A stretch of DNA of 25,307 nt from CAYVTZ01 sp964454685 (GTDB lineage Bacteria > Bacillota > Clostridia > Christensenellales > Christensenellaceae): contig CAYVTZ010000041.1 in assembly GCA_964454685.1 (NCBI GenBank), positions 1-25,307 of the forward strand, read 5' to 3'. A program made the position numbers and the translations under genes. Under the pieces are notes generated by a model. That model was not told the DNA's origin, searched no databases, and was given only the letters and a program-made list of their open reading frames with translations. How positions within the stretch are numbered: position 1 is the stretch's first letter; each line of letters opens with the position of its first letter. Below are positions 1 to 7,013 of this stretch, piece by piece.

Positions 1-308
1 TGACGTATTTCTACGTCTGCGCCTCATAGTTTTTCATTTTAACTTTACAGAGCCCGTCTCATTTTCTTATTTTAATTTAACATCAAAACACAACAAACAA
101 ACAGTCTTTTTTCCCTTCGCAAACATGCCATTACGCGTTCTTTGTCCACAAAACAAATTTAACGTCTTATTTTTATATAAAATCACAAAAAACTCATAGC
201 TAAATTTGTCATTTTACGCTAGAATTGTAAGCGAAGCAGATTCATGGGTATCTGATGGCCAGATCATCCGCACAGCTGGGTGTTTGCATACAGACCTGTT
301 TGATTCGG
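1..308. other. AT-rich leader without a gene
   Basis: No coding region is supported here. Bases 2-17 form a perfect 6-base-pair inverted repeat (GACGTA, loop TTTC, TACGTC) that may belong to the end of an upstream unit. Bases 60-230 are strongly AT-rich, as expected for a promoter region of the gene starting at 325, but I found no convincing pair of -35 and -10 boxes. A short hairpin (ATCTG/CAGAT, 250-264) lies further down. I looked for a cyclic-di-GMP (GEMM) riboswitch because the next gene is an EAL protein, and did not see one. Confidence 0.5.
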
Positions 309-324
309 TAAAGGAGGAAATTCA

Positions 325-3234
325 GTGAAGCGCTTCCGGCAAATTGCATGCAGTATTATTTTTCTTCTTGTTTGCGTGTTCATTTTTCCGTACCTTTCAC
401 AAGCGGTCACCCCCAAGGTGGTTCGGGTAGGTGTCTTTGAGAGTCAGGGCTTTTATGGTAAGGACGAATCAGACAACCCCACCGGCTACGGCTATGCCTA
501 TCTGCAAGAAATCGCAAAAAACAATGCGTACACCTACGAATATCGTTACGGCACTTGGCCGGAATGTCTGGAGATGTTGCGCAACGGCGAAATCGATCTG
601 CTGGACGCCGCACCCAAAACAGCAGGGTTGGAGCACGAGTTTCTGTTCTCCGAATATCCCACCGGGCGCACGTATTCCACGCTCTCCGTTGCTTCTGACA
701 ACACCGACATCGCCCTCAACGATTATCAGGCATTTAACGGCATGCACATCGGCATGCTTGCAGGCGCACAGCAAAATACGTCGCTGGTTGATTATGCCGC
801 AACGCACGGCTTTCACTTTTATTCTTATTTTTATGACAGTATGTCTGAATTGGAACAGGCGCTGGCAGACGGCTCGGTGGATGCTATCCTTGCAACCAAT
901 CTGCGTGATTTGCGCGACGAACGCATCGTCGCACGTTTTGCGCCCCAGCCCTTTTATCTAATTGCCGAGAAAGATCATTCCGGTCTCATGCAGGAGATCA
1001 ATCAGGCTCTGGAGCGCATTCAGATCAGCAATCCGGATTTTAGCTCCTCGCTGGAACGCCAATATTTTGACAACAACAGCAGCACTGCCATCCTAACGCG
1101 CGCAGAAATCGACTACGTTCAAGCATCCGCGCCGATCACCGTGGTGTACGACAGTTTTTGGCCTCCCTTTGAAAGCTATGACAGCGCCAATGATGTTCCC
1201 ACGGGTCTGAATGTGGATTTGTTCCACCAAATTGCAGACGATTCCGGACTGCGCTTCGAATTTTTAGATGGCTATAATTACGAAAGCGCGCTGGATATGG
1301 TCTGTCGCGCTCAGGCGGATATGCTGCTCAGTTACGATACCAATCCGCAAAGGGCGCATGAAATCGGCATTACGCTTTCGGATACCTATTTGCAGACGCC
1401 CATCACCATCATTGGCAAAAGCTACGATATCGCGCCCGACTCGGTCTTTGCAATTTCGGAAATGACTCCTCTGATTCATGCGTATATCAAGGATCGCTTC
1501 CCGCAAAGCACCATCCTGCTCTACCCCGATATTTCGAAGTGTTATCAGGCCGTCGATGAAGGCGATGCGGACTTCACGGCAGAAAATGTGTACGCCGCAA
1601 CCGAGGCAATCAAGACAGGCGCGTATGGCGATCTCAAAATCGTCTCCACCACCACGCTCAAAGACAATTTCTCCTTTGCGTTTCGCGGAGATATCGACCC
1701 AATGCTTATCGGCATCTTTAACAAATACATTGCCGCATTCCCCAACGAGGAAAAAGACGCTCTGCTGATGACCTACTCCGCCAAAGTCGCAAGCGACGAA
1801 GGCCTCGCCGCATTCTTGAAAAAATACAGTGTAGAGGTCATGATCGTGCTATTGGTGTTGCTTTGCTCTGTCATCGGCACGCTTACGGTGCTTGCAATCG
1901 TGCAAAAGCGTAACCGCCGTATGCTGGAGAGCATCGCCTATACCGATTCCCTCACCGGTCTGCCCAATCTCAACGCGTTGCGTAAGGCGATGGACGTGCA
2001 TTTTAAAAAGCCCAATCATGTTCCCTGCGTCATGCTGCACATTGACATCAGCCGTTTCAACCTCATCAATGAAATTTACGGACTGGCAGAGGGCAACGCG
2101 GTACTGTGCGCGGTGCGCGATGCGCTGCTGCAAAGCATCCCTGCGCAGCAGGGGCTGGTTGCGCGCAGCCATGACGACCATTTCATCATTTTGTATTATT
2201 ACACCGATTCCCCCGACGATTTGGACAAGGTCTATTGGCGCAAAATGTCGGAATTGCAAAAGTCGCTTGCACAATCCTGCTTGCACGTGCTGCACTTCTG
2301 CTCCGGACGCTATCTCGTGCCGCATGACGAAACGGATGTCAATGCCATCTTAGAGCGTGTCAATTATGCGCATAACGTCGCCAAGCAGCGCGGGCTGCTC
2401 AACAAGCCTTATGATTACGACGACGCCATCCGCCAGCAGGCGCTGCGTCATCGCCAAATCGAAAGCAAAATGGATCGCGCGTTGCTGGACGAACAGTTTG
2501 TGGTCTATCTCCAGCCCAAATATTGTCTGCAAACAGAACAAATGGTGGGCGCGGAAGCGCTCGTGCGCTGGAACAATTTTGATGAAAACGGCATGTTGAC
2601 TCCGGGCGAGTTCGTTCCGCTGTTCGAAAAAAATGGCTTTATCGTGAAGCTGGATTACTATATGTTCCGTCAGGTTTGCGGCATACTGGATTCATGGCGT
2701 CGGCAGGGCTTGCCGCTGATTCCCATTTCCAGCAATTTTTCCCGGCTGCACCTGCAAAATGATCATCTGATTCAAGACCTTTGCACCATTGTGGATGCCT
2801 ATGCGCTCCCGCACAAATTTCTGGAGGTCGAGCTGACCGAGTCCGCTGTTTCGGAAAACGAAACGCTTCTTGCGTCAATGATTCTTGAACTGCATCAGGC
2901 AGGGTTCAGCCTTGCTATGGACGATTTTGGCATTGGATATTCCACGCTGGCGTTGCTCAAAAACTATGCCATCGACACCGTCAAGCTGGATCGAATGTTC
3001 TTCAAAGAGGATGACGATCCCAAGCGGGCGCATACCGTGCTGGAAAATGTCGTGCGCATGACCAAAGAGCTGGGGATTCATACACTGGCCGAAGGTGTAG
3101 AAACACGTGAAAACATCGAATTCCTGCGCACCATCGGCTGCGAGACCGTCCAAGGGTATTATTACTCCAAGCCTCTTCCGTTGGATAAGTTCGAGCAACT
3201 GCTGCGCAAAGCAAACGGGAAGCAGCCCGATTGA
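325..3234 (+). CDS. Membrane sensor: two solute-binding domains, degenerate GGDEF, intact EAL (cyclic-di-GMP phosphodiesterase)
   Basis: Predicted to bind a small ligand outside the membrane and control breakdown of cyclic-di-GMP inside. A signal/anchor sequence (residues 1-27) is followed by two amino-acid-type periplasmic-binding domains (about 33-250 and 268-490, SBP_bac_3 type), one membrane helix (504-526), a GGDEF-like domain (538-695) and an EAL domain (715-960). The GGDEF signature reads HDDHF at 616-620, so cyclase activity is unlikely. The EAL domain keeps the expected catalytic and metal residues: E744, N804, E836, D866/D867, K887, E923 and Q943. The start is GTG, preceded by AAGGAGG at a good distance. 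Tandem binding domains ahead of a signalling output resemble BvgS/EvgS-type receptors, but here the output is EAL instead of a kinase. The ligand is unknown. The gene appears monocistronic. Confidence 0.93.
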   Translation: MKRFRQIACSIIFLLVCVFIFPYLSQAVTPKVVRVGVFESQGFYGKDESDNPTGYGYAYLQEIAKNNAYTYEYRYGTWPECLEMLRNGEIDLLDAAPKTAGLEHEFLFSEYPTGRTYSTLSVASDNTDIALNDYQAFNGMHIGMLAGAQQNTSLVDYAATHGFHFYSYFYDSMSELEQALADGSVDAILATNLRDLRDERIVARFAPQPFYLIAEKDHSGLMQEINQALERIQISNPDFSSSLERQYFDNNSSTAILTRAEIDYVQASAPITVVYDSFWPPFESYDSANDVPTGLNVDLFHQIADDSGLRFEFLDGYNYESALDMVCRAQADMLLSYDTNPQRAHEIGITLSDTYLQTPITIIGKSYDIAPDSVFAISEMTPLIHAYIKDRFPQSTILLYPDISKCYQAVDEGDADFTAENVYAATEAIKTGAYGDLKIVSTTTLKDNFSFAFRGDIDPMLIGIFNKYIAAFPNEEKDALLMTYSAKVASDEGLAAFLKKYSVEVMIVLLVLLCSVIGTLTVLAIVQKRNRRMLESIAYTDSLTGLPNLNALRKAMDVHFKKPNHVPCVMLHIDISRFNLINEIYGLAEGNAVLCAVRDALLQSIPAQQGLVARSHDDHFIILYYYTDSPDDLDKVYWRKMSELQKSLAQSCLHVLHFCSGRYLVPHDETDVNAILERVNYAHNVAKQRGLLNKPYDYDDAIRQQALRHRQIESKMDRALLDEQFVVYLQPKYCLQTEQMVGAEALVRWNNFDENGMLTPGEFVPLFEKNGFIVKLDYYMFRQVCGILDSWRRQGLPLIPISSNFSRLHLQNDHLIQDLCTIVDAYALPHKFLEVELTESAVSENETLLASMILELHQAGFSLAMDDFGIGYSTLALLKNYAIDTVKLDRMFFKEDDDPKRAHTVLENVVRMTKELGIHTLAEGVETRENIEFLRTIGCETVQGYYYSKPLPLDKFEQLLRKANGKQPD

Positions 3235-3344
3235 GGCATACGGTCAACGTCCGGCTTTTTCCCGATTGCGCCCAAGCATGCGTTGCGACGCCTCCGCCAT
3301 ACGGGATAAGCAAATGCTTACAATGTCGCCACCGTTGCATGCAC

Positions 3345-3373
3345 AAAGAAGAAGAGGCTGCCTCACGGCAGCC
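3345..3373 (-). terminator. Rho-independent terminator of the I42-like lipoprotein gene
   Basis: Perfect 7-base-pair stem GGCTGCC/GGCAGCC (3356-3373) with a 4-base loop. On the minus strand it is followed by a T-rich tail (TCTTCTTCTTT). It lies about 30 bases past the minus-strand stop at 3405. It may also stop transcripts arriving from the plus-strand sensor gene, although the tail is poorer in that direction. Confidence 0.7.
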
Positions 3374-3404
3374 CCTATTATCACATTCCAACTATTTCGG
3401 CTCA

Positions 3405-3794
3405 TTAGCCAACGTTGATTTTGCCGCCGGAAACGTTCACTTCATAGCGGATGCGGTCTCCGTCTTGCGCACCGCCGGGCGATGTCTGCGAAAATACCAG
3501 TGTGGTGTTTCCATCTGCGCCTGCTTTAAACTCATAAGTCTTGGTGGCGGAAGCGCCGGTCACACCGCTCGGATTCGCCGTCGTGTTGTCTTTTACAAAC
3601 GCAAGTACATCCGGGTTGGAGTTTTCATAAGACCAGACATAACCTGAACTGCCGCTGATGTCACGCAACGTGAATGTCACGGTAGAACCATTGATACGCC
3701 ATGCGTCCTGAGACTGTGTTCCCCCCGCACTGCACCCCGCAAAAAGTGTCACGGCAAGCATCACTGCAATCACGATCAGTATTGTCTTTTTCAT
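3405..3794 (-). CDS. Lipoprotein resembling chagasin-type (I42) cysteine protease inhibitors
   Basis: A 129-residue exported lipoprotein. The signal peptide ends in the lipobox LFAGC, with C21 as the lipidated cysteine. The rest looks like the small Ig-like fold of the chagasin/I42 family: a tryptophan-flanked SGSSGYVW segment at 47-54 in the place of the family's NPTTGY loop, the GVTGASATKTYEFKA stretch (77-91) in the place of the second loop, and the alternating strand TTLVFSQ after it. Family members block papain-like proteases. The third inhibitory loop (usually with an Arg-Pro-Trp/Phe motif) is not obvious here, so inhibition is a hypothesis. AAAGGAG precedes the ATG, and a promoter (3856-3883) and a terminator (3345-3373) bracket the gene as a single unit. 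No papain-like protease gene is in the window. Confidence 0.72.
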   Translation of the reverse strand: MKKTILIVIAVMLAVTLFAGCSAGGTQSQDAWRINGSTVTFTLRDISGSSGYVWSYENSNPDVLAFVKDNTTANPSGVTGASATKTYEFKAGADGNTTLVFSQTSPGGAQDGDRIRYEVNVSGGKINVG

Positions 3795-3855
3795 TGTCCC
3801 ATTCTCCTTTCGGTTTTTTTGGATAGTTCTTTAATAAACGCTTTTTAAGAAATGT

Positions 3856-3883
3856 ATCATATTCAATGTGGATTTTCAAGCAA
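3856..3883 (-). promoter_or_regulatory. Sigma-A-type promoter of the I42-like lipoprotein gene
   Basis: On the minus strand, TTGCTT (3883-3878), 16 bases, then TATGAT (3861-3856). It lies about 60 bases upstream of the lipoprotein start and is the best match in this divergent intergenic region for that direction. Confidence 0.55.
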
Positions 3884-3905
3884 AATAATTGAACTTTCTG
3901 TGAAT

Positions 3906-3921
3906 GCAAAAGCACTTTTGC
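3906..3921. promoter_or_regulatory. 16-base palindrome, candidate operator in front of fabV
   Basis: GCAAAAG, CA, CTTTTGC is a perfect inverted repeat with a 2-base centre. It overlaps the -35 box of the fabV promoter (3918-3923), the usual place for a repressor site. It does not match the FapR or FabT consensus as I know them. No regulator gene is adjacent, so the cognate protein is unknown. Confidence 0.5.
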
Positions 3922-3946
3922 GGCACCGCTCATTTTGTGGTATGAT
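3918..3946 (+). promoter_or_regulatory. Extended -10 promoter of fabV-mutY
   Basis: TTGCGG (3918-3923), exactly 17 bases, then TATGAT (3941-3946) preceded by TGG, an extended -10 element. The leader to the fabV start is about 40 bases. Confidence 0.7.
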
Positions 3947-3990
3947 AGACGGGAAAATATTTTGATATCCGCTTAAAGGAGTGAATGTTT

Positions 3991-5169
3991 ATGATCGTAG
4001 AACCCAAAGTACGCGGTTTCATCTGCACCACAGCACACCCCACAGGTTGCGCGGCAAGCGTGCAGGAACAAATTGATTTTGTGCAGTCGCAGCCCAAAAT
4101 GCAAGGCGCACAGCGCGTGTTGGTAATTGGCGCTTCCACCGGCTATGGACTCGCTTCACGCATTGCCGGCGCATTTTCCTGCAACGCAGCTACCATCGGC
4201 GTGATCTTTGAGCGCGCGGCAAGCGGCAAGCGTACCGCCTCCGCAGGTTGGTACAACACTGCAGCATTCGAGCGCGCAGCACAAGCAAAGGGGCTGTATG
4301 CCAAAACCATCAACGGCGATGCCTTTTCGGCGCAGGTCAAACAGCAGACCATAGAGCTGATTCGTCAAGGCCTGAAAACCGTCGATCTTGTGGTGTATAG
4401 TCTCGCTTCCCCGCGGCGCACGATGCCGGACGGCACCGTAGTCTCCTCCGTGCTCAAAACCACAGGCGGCGACTACACCAACACTACCATAGACCTGCAA
4501 AATCGCACCCTTTCCCCCGTCACACTCACCCCCGCAACCCCGCAAGAGGTAGAGGACACTACCAAAGTCATGGGCGGTGAGGATTGGATGGATTGGATGA
4601 TTGCACTCAAGGAAGCCAAGGTGCTCGCCCCCGAATGCGTCACCCTCGCTTACTCTTACATTGGTCCTGTGGTCACGCATCCCATGTATTACAACGGCTC
4701 CATCGGCGCGGCAAAAAAGCATCTGTTTGAGACCTCCCTGCGCATCAATCAAGAGCTGGGCATCCCGGCATATATCTCGGTCAACAAAGCGCTTGTCACG
4801 CAGTCCAGTGCGGCAATTCCCATTGTTCCGCTGTACATCTCCATGCTTTATCATGTCATGAAGGAGAAAGGGCTGCACGAGGGCTGCATCGAGCAAATCT
4901 ATCGCCTGTATCACGACAAACTGTTTGTGGATGCACCCGTTTTAGACGAACAGGGTATGCTGCGTCCCGACGATCTGGAAATGCGCGAGGATGTGCAAGG
5001 CGCGATCGCAGAAGTTTGGGACTCGCTTACGGACGAGAATATCGAGCAATACGCGGATATTGATGGCTATTGGGAAGATTTTTACAAAATGTTCGGCTTT
5101 GGTCATGCGAATGTAGATTATGCCGCAGATGTGGATGTCGAAGTCTGCATCCCCAGCATTGCCGAATGA
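3991..5169 (+). CDS. fabV: FabV-type trans-2-enoyl-CoA/ACP reductase (NADH)
   Basis: Reduces trans-2-enoyl thioesters in fatty acid synthesis or, in Clostridia, in the crotonyl-CoA to butyryl-CoA step; it acts in the cytoplasm. At 392 residues it has the usual family length. Visible family marks are the N-terminal KVRGFICTTAHPTGC block, the nucleotide-binding segment VLVIGASTGYG, the GVIFERAAS...AGWYN block, and the catalytic Tyr-x8-Lys pair (Y233 and K242). I chose the ATG at 3991 over the one at 3985 because family proteins start MI(V/I)xPK, and AAAGGAG (3975-3981) is 9 bases from 3991 but only 3 from 3985. The stop overlaps the mutY start by 4 bases (ATGA), so both genes are one translation-coupled unit. 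FabV is the triclosan-tolerant alternative to FabI. Confidence 0.95.
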   Translation: MIVEPKVRGFICTTAHPTGCAASVQEQIDFVQSQPKMQGAQRVLVIGASTGYGLASRIAGAFSCNAATIGVIFERAASGKRTASAGWYNTAAFERAAQAKGLYAKTINGDAFSAQVKQQTIELIRQGLKTVDLVVYSLASPRRTMPDGTVVSSVLKTTGGDYTNTTIDLQNRTLSPVTLTPATPQEVEDTTKVMGGEDWMDWMIALKEAKVLAPECVTLAYSYIGPVVTHPMYYNGSIGAAKKHLFETSLRINQELGIPAYISVNKALVTQSSAAIPIVPLYISMLYHVMKEKGLHEGCIEQIYRLYHDKLFVDAPVLDEQGMLRPDDLEMREDVQGAIAEVWDSLTDENIEQYADIDGYWEDFYKMFGFGHANVDYAADVDVEVCIPSIAE

Positions 5170-6155
5170 GCATCAAAAAACTGCTGACATGGTACAAAGA
5201 AAATGCGCGGGTGCTGCCGTGGCGCAGCCAGCCCACACCGTACCGCGTTCTGGTGTCTGAAATCATGCTGCAGCAAACGCGCGTTGAGGCGGCAATCTCC
5301 TATTTTGAGCGGTTTGTCAAACAGCTTCCCGATTTCCGGCACCTTGCTGCCATCTCCGAAGACGATCTGCTCAAGCTGTGGGAAGGCTTGGGTTATTATT
5401 CGCGCGCGCGCAACCTGCAGAAATGCGCACAAACGGTGCTGTCTGAATATGGCGGCGCATTACCCACCGAGGAAGCACAGCTCAAGAAGCTGCCCGGCAT
5501 TGGCGATTATACCGCAGCCGCGGTGCGTTCCATTGCATATGGATTACCCGCAGCAGCAGTGGACGGCAATGTACTGCGGGTGTACACCCGTTTGAATGCG
5601 GATGCTTCGGATATCTCGCTGCCCGCGACGCGCAAGGCGGTTGCGGCTGCCCTGTTACCTCTGATTCCGCAAGAGCGCGCAAGTGATTTCACGCAAGCGT
5701 GGATGGAACTGGGCGCAACCGTCTGTTTGCCCAATGGCGCGCCGCGCTGTAATGTCTGCCCGCTGCAAGCAGAGTGCAAGGGTAAGGGCACACCCGACCG
5801 CTTCCCCGTCAAGCCCGCACCACCCGAAAAAAAGCATGTATCCAAGACTGTGTTTTTGCTGGTATGCGGTGATCGATTTGCACTGCAGCGCCACCCCGGC
5901 ACCGGCGTACTGCGTGGTATGTGGGGGCTGCCCTCCGTGTCCGAGCATCTTGGCGAAGCGCAGGTGCAGGCATTGTGGCAGCAAGCAAAAATCACCCGCT
6001 TGCCGGATTGCAAGCACGTGTTCACACATCTCATTTGGGAAATGCGCGCATACAAAATCACGCTGAATGCGCAAGACCCTGCGTTTACTTGGGCAACGGA
6101 AGGGGAATTTGCCATTCCATCGGCGTATAAAGGGGTGTTGAAGGGGTTAGAGTAG
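5166..6155 (+). CDS. mutY: Adenine DNA glycosylase MutY
   Basis: Removes adenine mispaired with 8-oxoguanine (base excision repair). At 329 residues it is slightly short but complete. Seen in order: the catalytic glutamate in SEIMLQQT (E32), the helix-hairpin-helix LPGIGDYTAAAV (about 109-120), the catalytic aspartate in AVDGNVLRV (D133), four iron-sulfur cysteines (C187, C195, C198, C204), and a C-terminal NUDIX-like domain (about 226-325) with a VFTHL loop (F286-H288) in the position that reads 8-oxoguanine. The first two cysteines are separated by seven residues, where the textbook spacing is six. The start at 5166 is chosen because the protein then begins with the conserved N-terminal helix and the ATG overlaps the fabV stop; an upstream in-frame start at 5070 lies inside fabV. 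It runs convergent to the HNH gene with only 12 bases between. Confidence 0.95.
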   Translation: MSIKKLLTWYKENARVLPWRSQPTPYRVLVSEIMLQQTRVEAAISYFERFVKQLPDFRHLAAISEDDLLKLWEGLGYYSRARNLQKCAQTVLSEYGGALPTEEAQLKKLPGIGDYTAAAVRSIAYGLPAAAVDGNVLRVYTRLNADASDISLPATRKAVAAALLPLIPQERASDFTQAWMELGATVCLPNGAPRCNVCPLQAECKGKGTPDRFPVKPAPPEKKHVSKTVFLLVCGDRFALQRHPGTGVLRGMWGLPSVSEHLGEAQVQALWQQAKITRLPDCKHVFTHLIWEMRAYKITLNAQDPAFTWATEGEFAIPSAYKGVLKGLE

Positions 6156-6167
6156 GTTTAGGTATTC

Positions 6168-6941
6168 TTATCTACTTGATTTCAAACATTTTTTTAACTC
6201 ATTAATGGACAAATATTTCCCATCCACTTTGGCGTGTAGCATTGCATGACAATTAGGACAAACCGGTCTAAGATGTTCCGTGTAATCCACAGTATACGAT
6301 TCTGCAACTTCGCTTAGAGGTATTAGATGGTGTACATGTATAAAATCTTTTCCTATCGAGCCATACACGTCTTCAAAATTGATTCCACAAACGCTACAAA
6401 AGCAGCCATAGTGTTCAATACATCGCTTCCTGGCAATAGAACTGCGCTCGTACTTATTGACATATACTACCGTTTTTGCACCTTCTATACAGGTTTCAGT
6501 CAAGTCAGAGTCTGGAAATACGTTCGTGGAATATGAATCGTACAAATATTGATCGATATACTCCTTGAGTTTAGGCACAAGTTTAAAGGCGCCCTGTGGC
6601 GGGCCATTCAAACCATTTTGCAGCAACAAGTCATACCCCAGTTCCTTTCTATCCGCTTGTTCGATTAGCTTTAATCGTGCAAATTTTCCATTTTTGGAAT
6701 CTTGAAACTTATTCTTATCAAACCAAAATTCTTCATCATCAACAATAGTATCAAACGGCATGTCCAACTTTTCAACTATCGTTTTGTACATGACTTTCAT
6801 CATGGGGCGTGTACAATAAATGTAAACTATGTCACCTACTCGATACTTGTATTTCCCCTGTTTCCAATCAATAAATCCCCATTTTTGAAATGCTTTTGCA
6901 TGATCATATAGTTTTCCATTGGCTGAAATTATCCAATCCAT
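6168..6941 (-). CDS. HNH endonuclease with PUA/EVE-like N-terminal domain (McrA-type restriction candidate)
   Basis: A 257-residue protein. The C-terminal part (about 176-240) is a zinc-stabilised HNH nuclease: CSVC (C182, C185), the HVHHLIPLS block (H204/H205), and HLRPVCPNCHAMLH with C228, N230, C231 and H232/H236. The N-terminal 120 residues begin WIISANGKLYDHAKAF and contain RVGDIVYIYCTRP, the look of PUA/EVE-type domains that bind modified bases. The combination suggests a modification-dependent (type IV-like) restriction enzyme, cutting DNA with altered bases and needing no methyltransferase partner; this is inferred. GAAGGAGAG precedes the ATG. The gene is distinctly AT-richer than its neighbours (20 G/C in the 60 bases from 6721, against 42 in the 60 bases from 7621), which points to horizontal transfer. 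No partner gene is adjacent. The HNH call is firm; the N-terminal call is moderate. Confidence 0.85.
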   Translation of the reverse strand: MDWIISANGKLYDHAKAFQKWGFIDWKQGKYKYRVGDIVYIYCTRPMMKVMYKTIVEKLDMPFDTIVDDEEFWFDKNKFQDSKNGKFARLKLIEQADRKELGYDLLLQNGLNGPPQGAFKLVPKLKEYIDQYLYDSYSTNVFPDSDLTETCIEGAKTVVYVNKYERSSIARKRCIEHYGCFCSVCGINFEDVYGSIGKDFIHVHHLIPLSEVAESYTVDYTEHLRPVCPNCHAMLHAKVDGKYLSINELKKCLKSSR

Positions 6942-6970
6942 GAATTCTCTCCTTCTGCAACATAAGCCCT

Positions 6971-6999
6971 AAATTATTGCCCTTTCCAAAACCGCCCAA
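6971..6999 (-). promoter_or_regulatory. Possible promoter of the HNH gene
   Basis: On the minus strand TTGGGC (6999-6994), 17 bases, TAATTT (6976-6971), about 30 bases upstream of the HNH start. Spacing is ideal but both boxes are imperfect. Confidence 0.35.
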
Positions 7000-7013
7000 T
7001 ATTCCCTCCCCCC

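Noticed and set aside
200..324. Cyclic-di-GMP riboswitch ahead of the EAL sensor
   Set aside because: I found none of the conserved GEMM core segments, only two small hairpins.
4156..4914. Long open frame antisense to fabV
   Set aside because: It lies wholly opposite a well-recognised gene, has no family resemblance and no ribosome site. Similar long antisense frames (7494-8333, 14483-15466) are shadows of the same kind.
5070..5165. Longer start for MutY
   Set aside because: The extension lies inside fabV in another frame and is not MutY-like; the ATG at 5166 begins the conserved N-terminus.
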